Shown here one piece after another: positions 41,049-48,850 of a DNA stretch of 64,000 bases. The notes under the pieces are model-generated. The model saw only the letters and a list, made by a program, of their open reading frames with translations. It was not told the origin of the DNA and ran no database searches. How positions within the stretch are numbered: the stretch's first letter is position 1; each line of letters begins with the position of its first letter. Position numbers and translations under genes: made by a program. Source of the DNA: Endozoicomonas sp. NE40 (GTDB taxonomy: Bacteria > Pseudomonadota > Gammaproteobacteria > Pseudomonadales > Endozoicomonadaceae); NCBI RefSeq assembly GCF_040549045.1, contig NZ_JBEWTB010000002.1, forward strand, positions 458,501 to 522,500, in the 5' to 3' direction.

Positions 41049-42148
41049 TGTCGGACAATGAGATTTTCAGGATAATGAAATTATCGGGTCCAGCAAACAC
41101 GCCACTGAATTTCAGGCATGAACTGTTCAACCTGAAAACACACCTCTTAACCGGCACCAGCCACATGATCCCGTTTATCGTTGCCGGTGGTGTACTGTTA
41201 TCTCTTGCCGTTATGCTCAATGGTGAAGGAGCCCAGCCTGAATCGGGATTTCTGAAAGACCTCTGGGATATGGGCGTGGCAGGCTTTACACTGTTTATCC
41301 CCATACTGGGAGGCTACATTGCCTGGTCGATGGCAAGCCGCCCCGGACTAGCACCGGGAATGATTGGTGCCTGGCTGGCGGAAAGCTATGGTGGTGGTTT
41401 TCTGGGAGCCATCATTGTTGGCTTCATCGCCGGTTACATTGTCAACCTGCTGAAACGCATCCCCCTGCCTGGCGCCATGAAACCCATGGGGGCGATTTTC
41501 ATTTACCCGCTGCTGGGTACTTTTCTGACCTCTGGCATTGTTATCTGGTTTATTGGCTACCCCATTGCACATCTGATGACCACCCTTAATGAATGTCTGT
41601 ACAGCCTTGAGGGAACATCAAAAGTCCTTATGGGCGGTCTACTGGGTGCTATGACGGCCTTTGACATGGGGGGGCCTGTCAACAAAGTCGCCACCCTGTT
41701 TGCACAAACCCAGGTCAAGGATCACCCCTATCTTATGGGCGGAGTGGGTGTTGCTATCTGTACACCACCACTGGGTATGTGGCTTGCCACCGTTCTGGCA
41801 CCGCTAAAATATTCAGGCGAAGAGCGTCAGGCAGGAAAAGCAGCGCTGATGATGGGCATGATCGGGATTTCCGAAGGCGCGATCCCCTTTGCCGTTGCCG
41901 ACCCATTAAGAGTCTTACCTGCCATCGTACTCGGAGGCATCACCGGTAACATCATTGGTTTCAGTGCCGGAGTGTTAAACAATGCCCCCTGGGGAGGCTG
42001 GATTGTCTTGCCGGTCGTTGACGGACGCTGCTGGTATGTCTTTGCCACACTCACTGGCATGCTGGTCACCGCGATCACCGTCAATCTGTTTAAACCTGTA
42101 AAAACACTGACAAAATCAGATTTTATCGTGGATGCCGATAAAGGGTGA
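41048..42148 (+). CDS. PTS fructose-type EIIC permease, stand-alone
   Basis: 366 residues from the GTG at 41048; an ATG at 41075 is an alternative, and neither has a strong ribosome site. Around ten membrane helices. Fructose-family EIIC motifs: TAFDMGGPVNKVATLF and GMIGISEGAIPFAVADPLRV. It lacks IIA and IIB domains, which must come from elsewhere if it transports by phosphorylation. It sits with a HAD phosphatase before it and a dipeptidase after it. The sugar is unknown. Confidence 0.88.
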   Translation: MSDNEIFRIMKLSGPANTPLNFRHELFNLKTHLLTGTSHMIPFIVAGGVLLSLAVMLNGEGAQPESGFLKDLWDMGVAGFTLFIPILGGYIAWSMASRPGLAPGMIGAWLAESYGGGFLGAIIVGFIAGYIVNLLKRIPLPGAMKPMGAIFIYPLLGTFLTSGIVIWFIGYPIAHLMTTLNECLYSLEGTSKVLMGGLLGAMTAFDMGGPVNKVATLFAQTQVKDHPYLMGGVGVAICTPPLGMWLATVLAPLKYSGEERQAGKAALMMGMIGISEGAIPFAVADPLRVLPAIVLGGITGNIIGFSAGVLNNAPWGGWIVLPVVDGRCWYVFATLTGMLVTAITVNLFKPVKTLTKSDFIVDADKG

Positions 42149-42229
42149 TAACCTGATTGGAAGCCTGACCGGGAACGCATTGCAAACTTCTATTTATAAA
42201 GACACACCAGTTATGAAGACGCACTTATT

Positions 42230-42793
42230 ATGAAGACACAGCAGCTTGTAGCCATCACTCCAGAAACTCATGACGTTACGTTATCAATAGCCTATGCCTC
42301 CAGGGATAATTTTACCGGCAAAGCCATTTATAAAAAGCCCCTGTGCTACCTGCATCAGGATGCCGTAGCAGGTCTGGAAAAAGCGATTGATATTCTGTCA
42401 CCACTGGGCTTAAAGCTGAAAATATGGGATGCCTTTCGTCCGCAGGAGGCTCAGCAGTTATTGTTCGACCATACGCCTGATCCCATGTATGTTTCACACC
42501 CTCAAACCGGTACCTGCCCCCATTGCCGGGGGATCGCTATTGACCTGACCCTCACGGACAGTTTTGGTCAGGAGTTGGAGATGGGAACCGATTTTGATGA
42601 TTTCCGCCCACTGGCTCACCACGGCAATGACCAGGTGTCAGAGAAAGCTCAGCACAACCGTCTGCTGCTGGCAGGCGTTATGAGTATTGCCGGTTTCAAT
42701 CCGATCCAGAGTGAGTGGTGGCATTACCAGTTACCTGATGCCAACAACTACCCGCTCTATACCGAGGCAGAACTGCAGACCGGGATGATGTAG
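42230..42793 (+). CDS. D-alanyl-D-alanine dipeptidase (VanX/DdpX family)
   Basis: 187 residues. Zinc-ligand region CPHCRGIAIDLTLTDSFG (HxxxxxxD) and the catalytic SEWWHYQLPD, with an upstream WDAFRPQEAQQLLFD (Arg stabilising). The family hydrolyses D-Ala-D-Ala, releasing D-Ala from peptidoglycan. In bacteria without vancomycin genes it serves in cell-wall recycling or use of D-Ala-D-Ala. No signal peptide, so cytoplasmic. It follows the EIIC gene by about 80 bases. Confidence 0.88.
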   Translation: MKTQQLVAITPETHDVTLSIAYASRDNFTGKAIYKKPLCYLHQDAVAGLEKAIDILSPLGLKLKIWDAFRPQEAQQLLFDHTPDPMYVSHPQTGTCPHCRGIAIDLTLTDSFGQELEMGTDFDDFRPLAHHGNDQVSEKAQHNRLLLAGVMSIAGFNPIQSEWWHYQLPDANNYPLYTEAELQTGMM

Positions 42794-42813
42794 TCACTGC
42801 CCCCTGCAACCTG

Positions 42814-43590
42814 CTAGCTTTCGACAACTACATCTTCGTACTGGTGCAGCACCAGAAGCTCCACGCGTCGGTTGACGGCAGCCCGGGGCTCATCTTCATT
42901 CAGTAACTGACTGTCTGCCATGCCAGATACCGCTACAAACCGGCTGTTGTCCATGCCCAGATAGTTGAGGACCTCCCGAACATTGTTCGCCCTGGCATAC
43001 GACAGAGTCCAGTTATTGCGATAGCTGTCTCCCGAGAATTGCGTAGAGTCTGTATGGCCAATAATCCTGATATCATGCCCGGACTTTTCCAGCAAAGGTC
43101 CCAGCTCAAACAGGATATCCTCAAAGAAATAAGTCAGCTCGTACTCTCCCAGCCTGAACATAGGCTGGTCATCGGTTTCCACCAGTTGAATCAGCAACCC
43201 CTCTTCCACTTCCTCCATGCGGAGGTTGTCCTGATATTGCTTGATTTTCAGCAGCTCAGCGACATAAGGGTTACTGAACTGGCTCTCTTCCAGCAGCAGA
43301 TTGCCCTCTGCACTATCACTCTCTTCGTCCATCTCCATACGGGGTGGCTGCCAGTCTCCCAGGGTTTCATTAACAGACATTTCCAGATTGACAACGGAAT
43401 GCCCTGTCGTAAAACTGGCGATTGCCCCCGGACCGGAGAAATAGCCTGACAAGCCTTCCCTCTGTTCGGCATCGGTAATAGAGACGATCCACAACACCAT
43501 AAACAGCGTCATCATGGACATACAGAAGTCAGCCATCGCTCCCTTCCATGTACCCATCGTTTCTTCGTGGTTTCTTCTGAGACGACTCAT
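42814..43590 (-). CDS. MotB/LafU-like stator protein
   Basis: 258 residues. An N-terminal membrane helix with the proton/sodium-binding Asp: WKGAMADFCMSMMTLFMVLW, then a plug-like stretch and a C-terminal OmpA/MotB peptidoglycan-binding domain (GHDIRIIGHTDSTQFSGDSY, ARANNVREVLNYLGM, AAVNRRVELLVL). It anchors a rotary stator to the wall. No flagellar genes flank it. Its start overlaps the MotA-like stop by 4 bases. Confidence 0.88.
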   Translation of the reverse strand: MSRLRRNHEETMGTWKGAMADFCMSMMTLFMVLWIVSITDAEQREGLSGYFSGPGAIASFTTGHSVVNLEMSVNETLGDWQPPRMEMDEESDSAEGNLLLEESQFSNPYVAELLKIKQYQDNLRMEEVEEGLLIQLVETDDQPMFRLGEYELTYFFEDILFELGPLLEKSGHDIRIIGHTDSTQFSGDSYRNNWTLSYARANNVREVLNYLGMDNSRFVAVSGMADSQLLNEDEPRAAVNRRVELLVLHQYEDVVVES

Positions 43591-44441
43591 GCCACCGCTC
43601 TCTGCAGCCTGCGCTCCAGCTCAACAAAGCTTGGCTGTACACCGGAATACAACACCCGGCGACCAGCATCCACGGCCACCAGAGAGTGACGACCACCACA
43701 GTTCGCCACCAGCGAGGCTTTAACGCATTCGAACAGCATGATTTCGTCTCTGATCGAGTGAGTCACCAGGTTCATCATAGGGGTCAGAATGCCATAACTG
43801 GACAACATCCCCAGCATGGTACCCACCATCGAACCAGCAACCGCCATACCCAGCACATCAATAGGACCCGACACCGAACTCATGGCGATAATAACACCCA
43901 GTACCGATGCTACGATGCCAAACCCCGGCGCGCAGTCAACCGCCCTTCGCAATGCCTGGACACTTTGCATCTGCTCTGCCTCAAAGGCCGCCAGCTCAGC
44001 TTCCAGCAACGCTTCCAGTTCCGGCGCGCTATTCTGACCAAGAATAGTAATACGCAGGTTGTCGCAGATATACGTTACCAGGCGTGTACTGGAGAGAAGA
44101 CCGGACTCCTGAAACAGGTTGCTGTTCTCCGGTTCTTCAATATGTTCTTCCAGTGCCTGTCGCCCTTTCCGGCGGTCTGTCTGAAACAGGTCATACAACA
44201 GTTGCAGTAACTGCTCATAATCGTCCTTGTTGCGACGTTTACCAAGAACCGCATGGGACAGGTATTTCCAGGTAAGACCCAGCACATCGCCTGGCGTGGA
44301 AGAAAAAAATGCACCAGCGGTTCCACCTACCACAATCAAGATAAAAGCAGGTTGCCAGAGCGCACTCATCGACCCGTCACCCAGATAATAACCGCCAATC
44401 ACACTGGTGATGGTCAGCAAAAAGCCTATCAGCTTCAGCAT
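43587..44441 (-). CDS. MotA/LafT-like stator protein
   Basis: 284 residues, the size of lateral-flagella LafT and MotA. Four hydrophobic segments; the conserved DCAPGFGIVASVLGVIIAMS region holds the proline that faces the ion path, and AGSMVGTMLGMLSSYGILTP the following one. Starts MLKLIGFLLTITSVIGGYYL. With the downstream MotB-like protein it forms an ion channel that turns a rotor. Orphan in this window. Confidence 0.9.
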   Translation of the reverse strand: MLKLIGFLLTITSVIGGYYLGDGSMSALWQPAFILIVVGGTAGAFFSSTPGDVLGLTWKYLSHAVLGKRRNKDDYEQLLQLLYDLFQTDRRKGRQALEEHIEEPENSNLFQESGLLSSTRLVTYICDNLRITILGQNSAPELEALLEAELAAFEAEQMQSVQALRRAVDCAPGFGIVASVLGVIIAMSSVSGPIDVLGMAVAGSMVGTMLGMLSSYGILTPMMNLVTHSIRDEIMLFECVKASLVANCGGRHSLVAVDAGRRVLYSGVQPSFVELERRLQRAVA

Positions 44442-44559
44442 TTTTTACTCCCGGCAAAATACTGTTCTTCTAACTCATAGGAAAACGGAAGAATTTCATA
44501 AAATTTAAGCGATACGACAAAAATACCTTGAACAACCTGCCAATGCCTTACGAGGAGGG

Positions 44560-47214
44560 TTAATTAACGCTTCTTATCAAACGTCCAATTTCTGGTATAC
44601 AGGAACCACAGTGAGTACCCGCTTTCAATTTAATGCCGACCTGAGCAGGTTCAGTCAATCCATCCGAGACGATTGCCCGACAGATAGAACGCTCTCCAAC
44701 CCCAAAACAGGTACACACGGTTTTACCTTCACCCTCTCCCTGAGACGCAACAGCTGCCAGCAACTGCCAGCGTTGAGCGACTGTCCATTCTCTTTTCAGG
44801 AAAGCCTTCTGTAGCCAGCTTCGGTCACATAACACAGACTGCCTGCCGGCTATCAAAACACCCTGCAATACATTCTCATCAAACCATGCACAATGCACCA
44901 CCCCCGAAACCGGATCACGATAATCAATACGGTCTTCACCCGGGTTCAGGTACTCAATCATACTTCTGTTGTCTGACAGCTCATAACGGAAACCTTGTTC
45001 CATACGAATCTCTGTCGCATAAGTGAACGCTTGCATATCCAGCTTTTTACGGGTCAGAAAAACACAGTGCCAGTTGAAATGACAGGGTTCCAGCTTTACC
45101 GGCGTATGTTTGAAGTCGGGCTGCCTGGAAAAAGGGTCAGTCAGCGGGTTAACCAGTGAACCAATCGCACCTGAACGGCTGTTGCTGCGATTCCAGTGCA
45201 TTGGGGCAAACACCGTTCCCTGTCTGTTGCCCGTCGTTAATCTTACCTTCAGCACAGCCGTTCCGAACGCCGAAGATACACGACAAAATGACTGTTCTTT
45301 CAGACTGAACCGCTCTGCGTCTTCGGGGTGTACTTCAATAAACGGCTCATCAATATGCTGGCTCAGTCGGGCTGATAAGCCTGTTCTGGTCATGGTGTGC
45401 CAGTGGTCCCTGATGCGCCCGGTATTCAGCAACAGCGGATAATGGCTGTCAGTCTGGTTGCTTTGCCATTCAAACCGGGTAGGAATAAACCGGGCTCGAC
45501 GATCCTCAGTAAAAAAAATTCCGTCAGTAAACAATCGCTTACGACCTGAAGGAGAACTCAACTGACTGTCTGACACTGGCCACTGTACCGGTTCCAGCTG
45601 GTCATAATCACTCTCTGTTAAACAGGCCAGAGCGCTGATATCAAAACCCCGTCGTTTACATGAATCATTATTTTCAAAGCCTGACAATGCCGCATGTTCA
45701 CAAAAAATCTGGCTTGCACCGGAATAGTCAAACGCTTCTGAAAAGCCCAGCCTTGCAGCCACCTGACTGATAATCCACCAGTCTGGTCTGGCATCACCCG
45801 ACATGGGAAACAGTGCTTTCTGCCTGGATATCCGGCGTTCGGAGTTAGTTACCGTACCGTCTTTTTCGCTCCACCCGGCAGCGGGCAAAAGAATATCGGC
45901 ATACGCTGACGTATCGGTTTTTTCAATACAGTCTGAAACGACCACTGTCGGGCATTGAGCCAGCGCGGCAATACACTGGCTGGCATCCGGCATACTCACC
46001 AGGGGGTTGGTTCCCATAATCCAGATAAATTTAATATCCCCTTTCTCAATTGACCGGAATAAATCAACCGCAGTCCTGCCCGGTTTCTCAGCCATATTGG
46101 CTGCCTTCCAGAAGCGTCGAACCCGGTCTATATCATCCATATCAGAGAAATCCATGTGCGCCGCCAGCTGATTTGCCAGCCCACCCACTTCACGCCCGCC
46201 CATGGCATTGGGCTGCCCGGTTAAAGACAGCGGCCCGCTACCGGGCTGACCGATGCGCCCTGTTAGCAGATGGCAATTGAGAATGGCATTAACTTTATCC
46301 GTTCCTGAAACGGACTGGTTAACCCCCTGCGACCAGGCCGTCACCGTTTTATCCGTTCGGGCAAACCACTGATAAAAGGTTTCCACATCCGTGCTTTTCA
46401 GGCCACACAGCTCAGCCACAAGACGAACCGAACCCACACTGTCTTCTGCTGCTTTCAGGGCAGACTGCAACCCTGTCGTATGTTGACCAACATAGTCAGC
46501 ATCCATTACTCCCCTGACCGATAAATCCAGCAACAGTCCGGCAAACAACGCGACATCCGTACCAGACTTAATCGACAGGTGCAGATCAGCAATATCACAG
46601 GTATCTGTCTTTCGAGGATCAATCACAACAACTTTCATTGCTGGTTGCTGCTGCTTCGCAGCACGAATTCGCTGAAACAGAACCGGATGACACCAGGCTG
46701 TGTTAGAACCCACTAACACCAGCAAATCACACAGTTCCAGGTCTTCATAACAGTTGGGTACGGTATCTGAACCAAAAGCACGCTTATGACCGGCAACGGT
46801 TGAAGCCATACACAGGCGGGAATTAGTGTCGATATTGGCGCTGCCAATAAACCCCTTCATCAGTTTATTGGCCACGTAGTAATCTTCGGTAAGCAGTTGC
46901 CCAGAGCCGTATAAAGCCACCGAGTCAGGGCCATACTGTTTAATGGTTCTGTGTAACCGGCTGACCACCTCGTCCAGGGCTTTATTCCAGTTGACTTTTT
47001 CACCGTCAACTACTGGCGTCAGCAATCGGTTCTCCAGCGAAACCGTTTCTCCCAGGGCGCTCCCTTTTGAGCACAGCCGACCAAAGTTGGCAGGATGATT
47101 TTCATTCCCCTGAATATCGACCAGATGAAGTTCCGGGTTACGAACCTCTGCTGTAATGCCACAACCTACCCCGCAGTAGGCACAAGTCGTGTGTACTGTC
47201 TTAGCCATTCGCAT
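44560..47214 (-). CDS. nasA: Assimilatory nitrate reductase catalytic subunit
   Basis: 884 residues (start at 47214; a second ATG at 47208, MAKTVHTTCAYCGVGCGI). The [4Fe-4S] motif CAYCGVGCGIT with GRLCSKG follows, and the molybdenum ligand cysteine is in NSRLCMASTVAGHK. The last ~60 residues (TVCTCFGVGERSICRAIVSD, GTHCGSCIPEIGRLI) are a fused BFD-like [2Fe-2S] domain. It reduces nitrate to nitrite in the cytoplasm using bis-MGD. Last gene of the nas operon. Confidence 0.95.
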   Translation of the reverse strand: MRMAKTVHTTCAYCGVGCGITAEVRNPELHLVDIQGNENHPANFGRLCSKGSALGETVSLENRLLTPVVDGEKVNWNKALDEVVSRLHRTIKQYGPDSVALYGSGQLLTEDYYVANKLMKGFIGSANIDTNSRLCMASTVAGHKRAFGSDTVPNCYEDLELCDLLVLVGSNTAWCHPVLFQRIRAAKQQQPAMKVVVIDPRKTDTCDIADLHLSIKSGTDVALFAGLLLDLSVRGVMDADYVGQHTTGLQSALKAAEDSVGSVRLVAELCGLKSTDVETFYQWFARTDKTVTAWSQGVNQSVSGTDKVNAILNCHLLTGRIGQPGSGPLSLTGQPNAMGGREVGGLANQLAAHMDFSDMDDIDRVRRFWKAANMAEKPGRTAVDLFRSIEKGDIKFIWIMGTNPLVSMPDASQCIAALAQCPTVVVSDCIEKTDTSAYADILLPAAGWSEKDGTVTNSERRISRQKALFPMSGDARPDWWIISQVAARLGFSEAFDYSGASQIFCEHAALSGFENNDSCKRRGFDISALACLTESDYDQLEPVQWPVSDSQLSSPSGRKRLFTDGIFFTEDRRARFIPTRFEWQSNQTDSHYPLLLNTGRIRDHWHTMTRTGLSARLSQHIDEPFIEVHPEDAERFSLKEQSFCRVSSAFGTAVLKVRLTTGNRQGTVFAPMHWNRSNSRSGAIGSLVNPLTDPFSRQPDFKHTPVKLEPCHFNWHCVFLTRKKLDMQAFTYATEIRMEQGFRYELSDNRSMIEYLNPGEDRIDYRDPVSGVVHCAWFDENVLQGVLIAGRQSVLCDRSWLQKAFLKREWTVAQRWQLLAAVASQGEGEGKTVCTCFGVGERSICRAIVSDGLTEPAQVGIKLKAGTHCGSCIPEIGRLIRSVN

Positions 47215-47235
47215 TCTTATTTATTGTTATTCCGA

Positions 47236-48477
47236 TTAAGCTGCCGGTAAAAATCGTTGACCAAATATCAGGCATTGCCTGAATAAAGAAACATCGTCAG
47301 CACGGGTCATCAAAGTCTGATACCACAACCCGTCACTGACATCTCCATACAGCAGCACACCTTTTATGCGGTTGTCCCGAATGACTATTTTCCGGTAGAC
47401 ACCGTACTGCCGAGCGTCCACCAGCAGTTCCTCATCACCTTCCGCAGCAACAAATTCGCCACAGGAAAACAGGTCGATGCCATCTACCTTCAAACTCGTC
47501 GGAATAGGGACAGGTACAAACTCCCTGGACTGTCTGCCAAGCAGTTGCTCACTGACCACATACGCCTGCTCATATACTGGAGCCACCAGCCCGAATAACG
47601 AGTTCCGTAACTGTACGCACTCACCAAAAGCCAGAATCTCCGGGTCGGAAGTCTGCATCCATTCATTGACCAGTACCCCCCTGTCACACGCCAGCCCTGC
47701 TGCTTGCATAAGAGTAATATTCGGTCTGACACCGGCTGCCACTACTACCAGAGAAGCGTCCAGACATTCCGGCTGATCATACTCATTGATGATTTCAACC
47801 TGCCGGACAACTCCTTTGCTATCTGCGTCCCTGCCACCCGTAAACTGTTGCAGTCGTGCGCTACAGCGAAAGGCGATACCCCGGCTCTCCAGTTCCCGTC
47901 TAAGCATGTTGCCAGCAGTACCGTCCAGCTGTCGCCCAAGAAGTGTCGCGCTGTTATCCACCACCGTCACACTCATACCACGTTTTACCAGACCACTGGC
48001 ACACTCCAGCCCTAACAGGCCACCGCCAATCACCACAGCACTGGCGTCTGGCTGCCTGCTGGCTTCCAGCATAGTGTCAACATCTTCGAGCTGCCGGAAA
48101 AACAGGATACCTTTCAGGTCTGAGCCGTTAACGGGAATAGAGACTGACAGGGAGCCGGTTGCCAGAATCAACTTATCGTAGGAGTGTCGTGTGCCGTCAG
48201 CGGTTTCAACCTGCTTCAGCTCCCTGTCAATGTCTGTCACCCTGTAACCACTGCCGGACAGAAGACTGATGCCGTGTTCCTGATACCAGCCTTCGGAGTG
48301 CAGCTCTATCGCCTCCCGCCCGATACTGCCTGCCAACAGTCTGGACAACTGGATACGGTTATATCCCGGATTGGATTCTTCTGACAGCACGACTATTTCA
48401 TGGTCATGCCCCCCCTCTGCCAGATGCTCCAGCAGACGAACGGAGCCCATACCATTGCCAACCACCACCAGCTTCAT
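47236..48477 (-). CDS. nasC: Nitrate reductase electron-transfer flavoprotein
   Basis: About 413 residues from the ATG at 48477, with GGTGG six bases upstream; a longer frame from 48495 is possible. FAD motif VVVGNGMGSVRLLEHLAEGG, NAD motif VVIGGGLLGLECASGLVKRG, and the GECV-type segment DPEILAFGECVQLRNSLFGL. It passes electrons from NAD(P)H to nasA. Symbol follows Klebsiella usage (NasC); naming differs in Bacillus (NasB). It is 1 base from the nirD stop. Confidence 0.88.
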   Translation of the reverse strand: MKLVVVGNGMGSVRLLEHLAEGGHDHEIVVLSEESNPGYNRIQLSRLLAGSIGREAIELHSEGWYQEHGISLLSGSGYRVTDIDRELKQVETADGTRHSYDKLILATGSLSVSIPVNGSDLKGILFFRQLEDVDTMLEASRQPDASAVVIGGGLLGLECASGLVKRGMSVTVVDNSATLLGRQLDGTAGNMLRRELESRGIAFRCSARLQQFTGGRDADSKGVVRQVEIINEYDQPECLDASLVVVAAGVRPNITLMQAAGLACDRGVLVNEWMQTSDPEILAFGECVQLRNSLFGLVAPVYEQAYVVSEQLLGRQSREFVPVPIPTSLKVDGIDLFSCGEFVAAEGDEELLVDARQYGVYRKIVIRDNRIKGVLLYGDVSDGLWYQTLMTRADDVSLFRQCLIFGQRFLPAA

Positions 48478-48478
48478 A

Positions 48479-48823
48479 TCATGCCACCCAATCAATGGCT
48501 GGCATCATAACCATCACCCGACCATCAACCACTTCAACGGGATAAGATTCCAGACAAACGCTTTCATCCTCAAGGCAAATGCCGGTCTCAAGATCAAAAT
48601 GCTGTTTATAAACAGGCGACGCGACCACAATACGCCCCTCCAAATCGCCGGTAATTCCCCGGGATATCACATTGCAGCCACTAAATGGATCAAGGTTGCT
48701 GACAGCAAACATCTGACCATTCACCAGAAACAGCGCAACCTGACGATTATCGACCAGAGCACACGCCCCCAGTCCGTCTCTGATCTCATGAACTGAACAG
48801 ACTTTTTTCCATACATTACTCAT
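48479..48823 (-). CDS. nirD: Nitrite reductase small subunit
   Basis: 114 residues from the ATG at 48823 with AAGGAG six bases upstream (GTG at 48826 also in frame). Rieske-like fold (QVALFLVNGQMFAVSNLDPF, GDLEGRIVVASPVYKQHFDL) without the Cys/His ligands, as normal for NirD. It is the small subunit of the NADH-dependent siroheme nitrite reductase. It lies just after nirB. Confidence 0.93.
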   Translation of the reverse strand: MSNVWKKVCSVHEIRDGLGACALVDNRQVALFLVNGQMFAVSNLDPFSGCNVISRGITGDLEGRIVVASPVYKQHFDLETGICLEDESVCLESYPVEVVDGRVMVMMPAIDWVA

Positions 48824-48850
48824 CACACTCTCCTTATCGCTATTCCCTTA

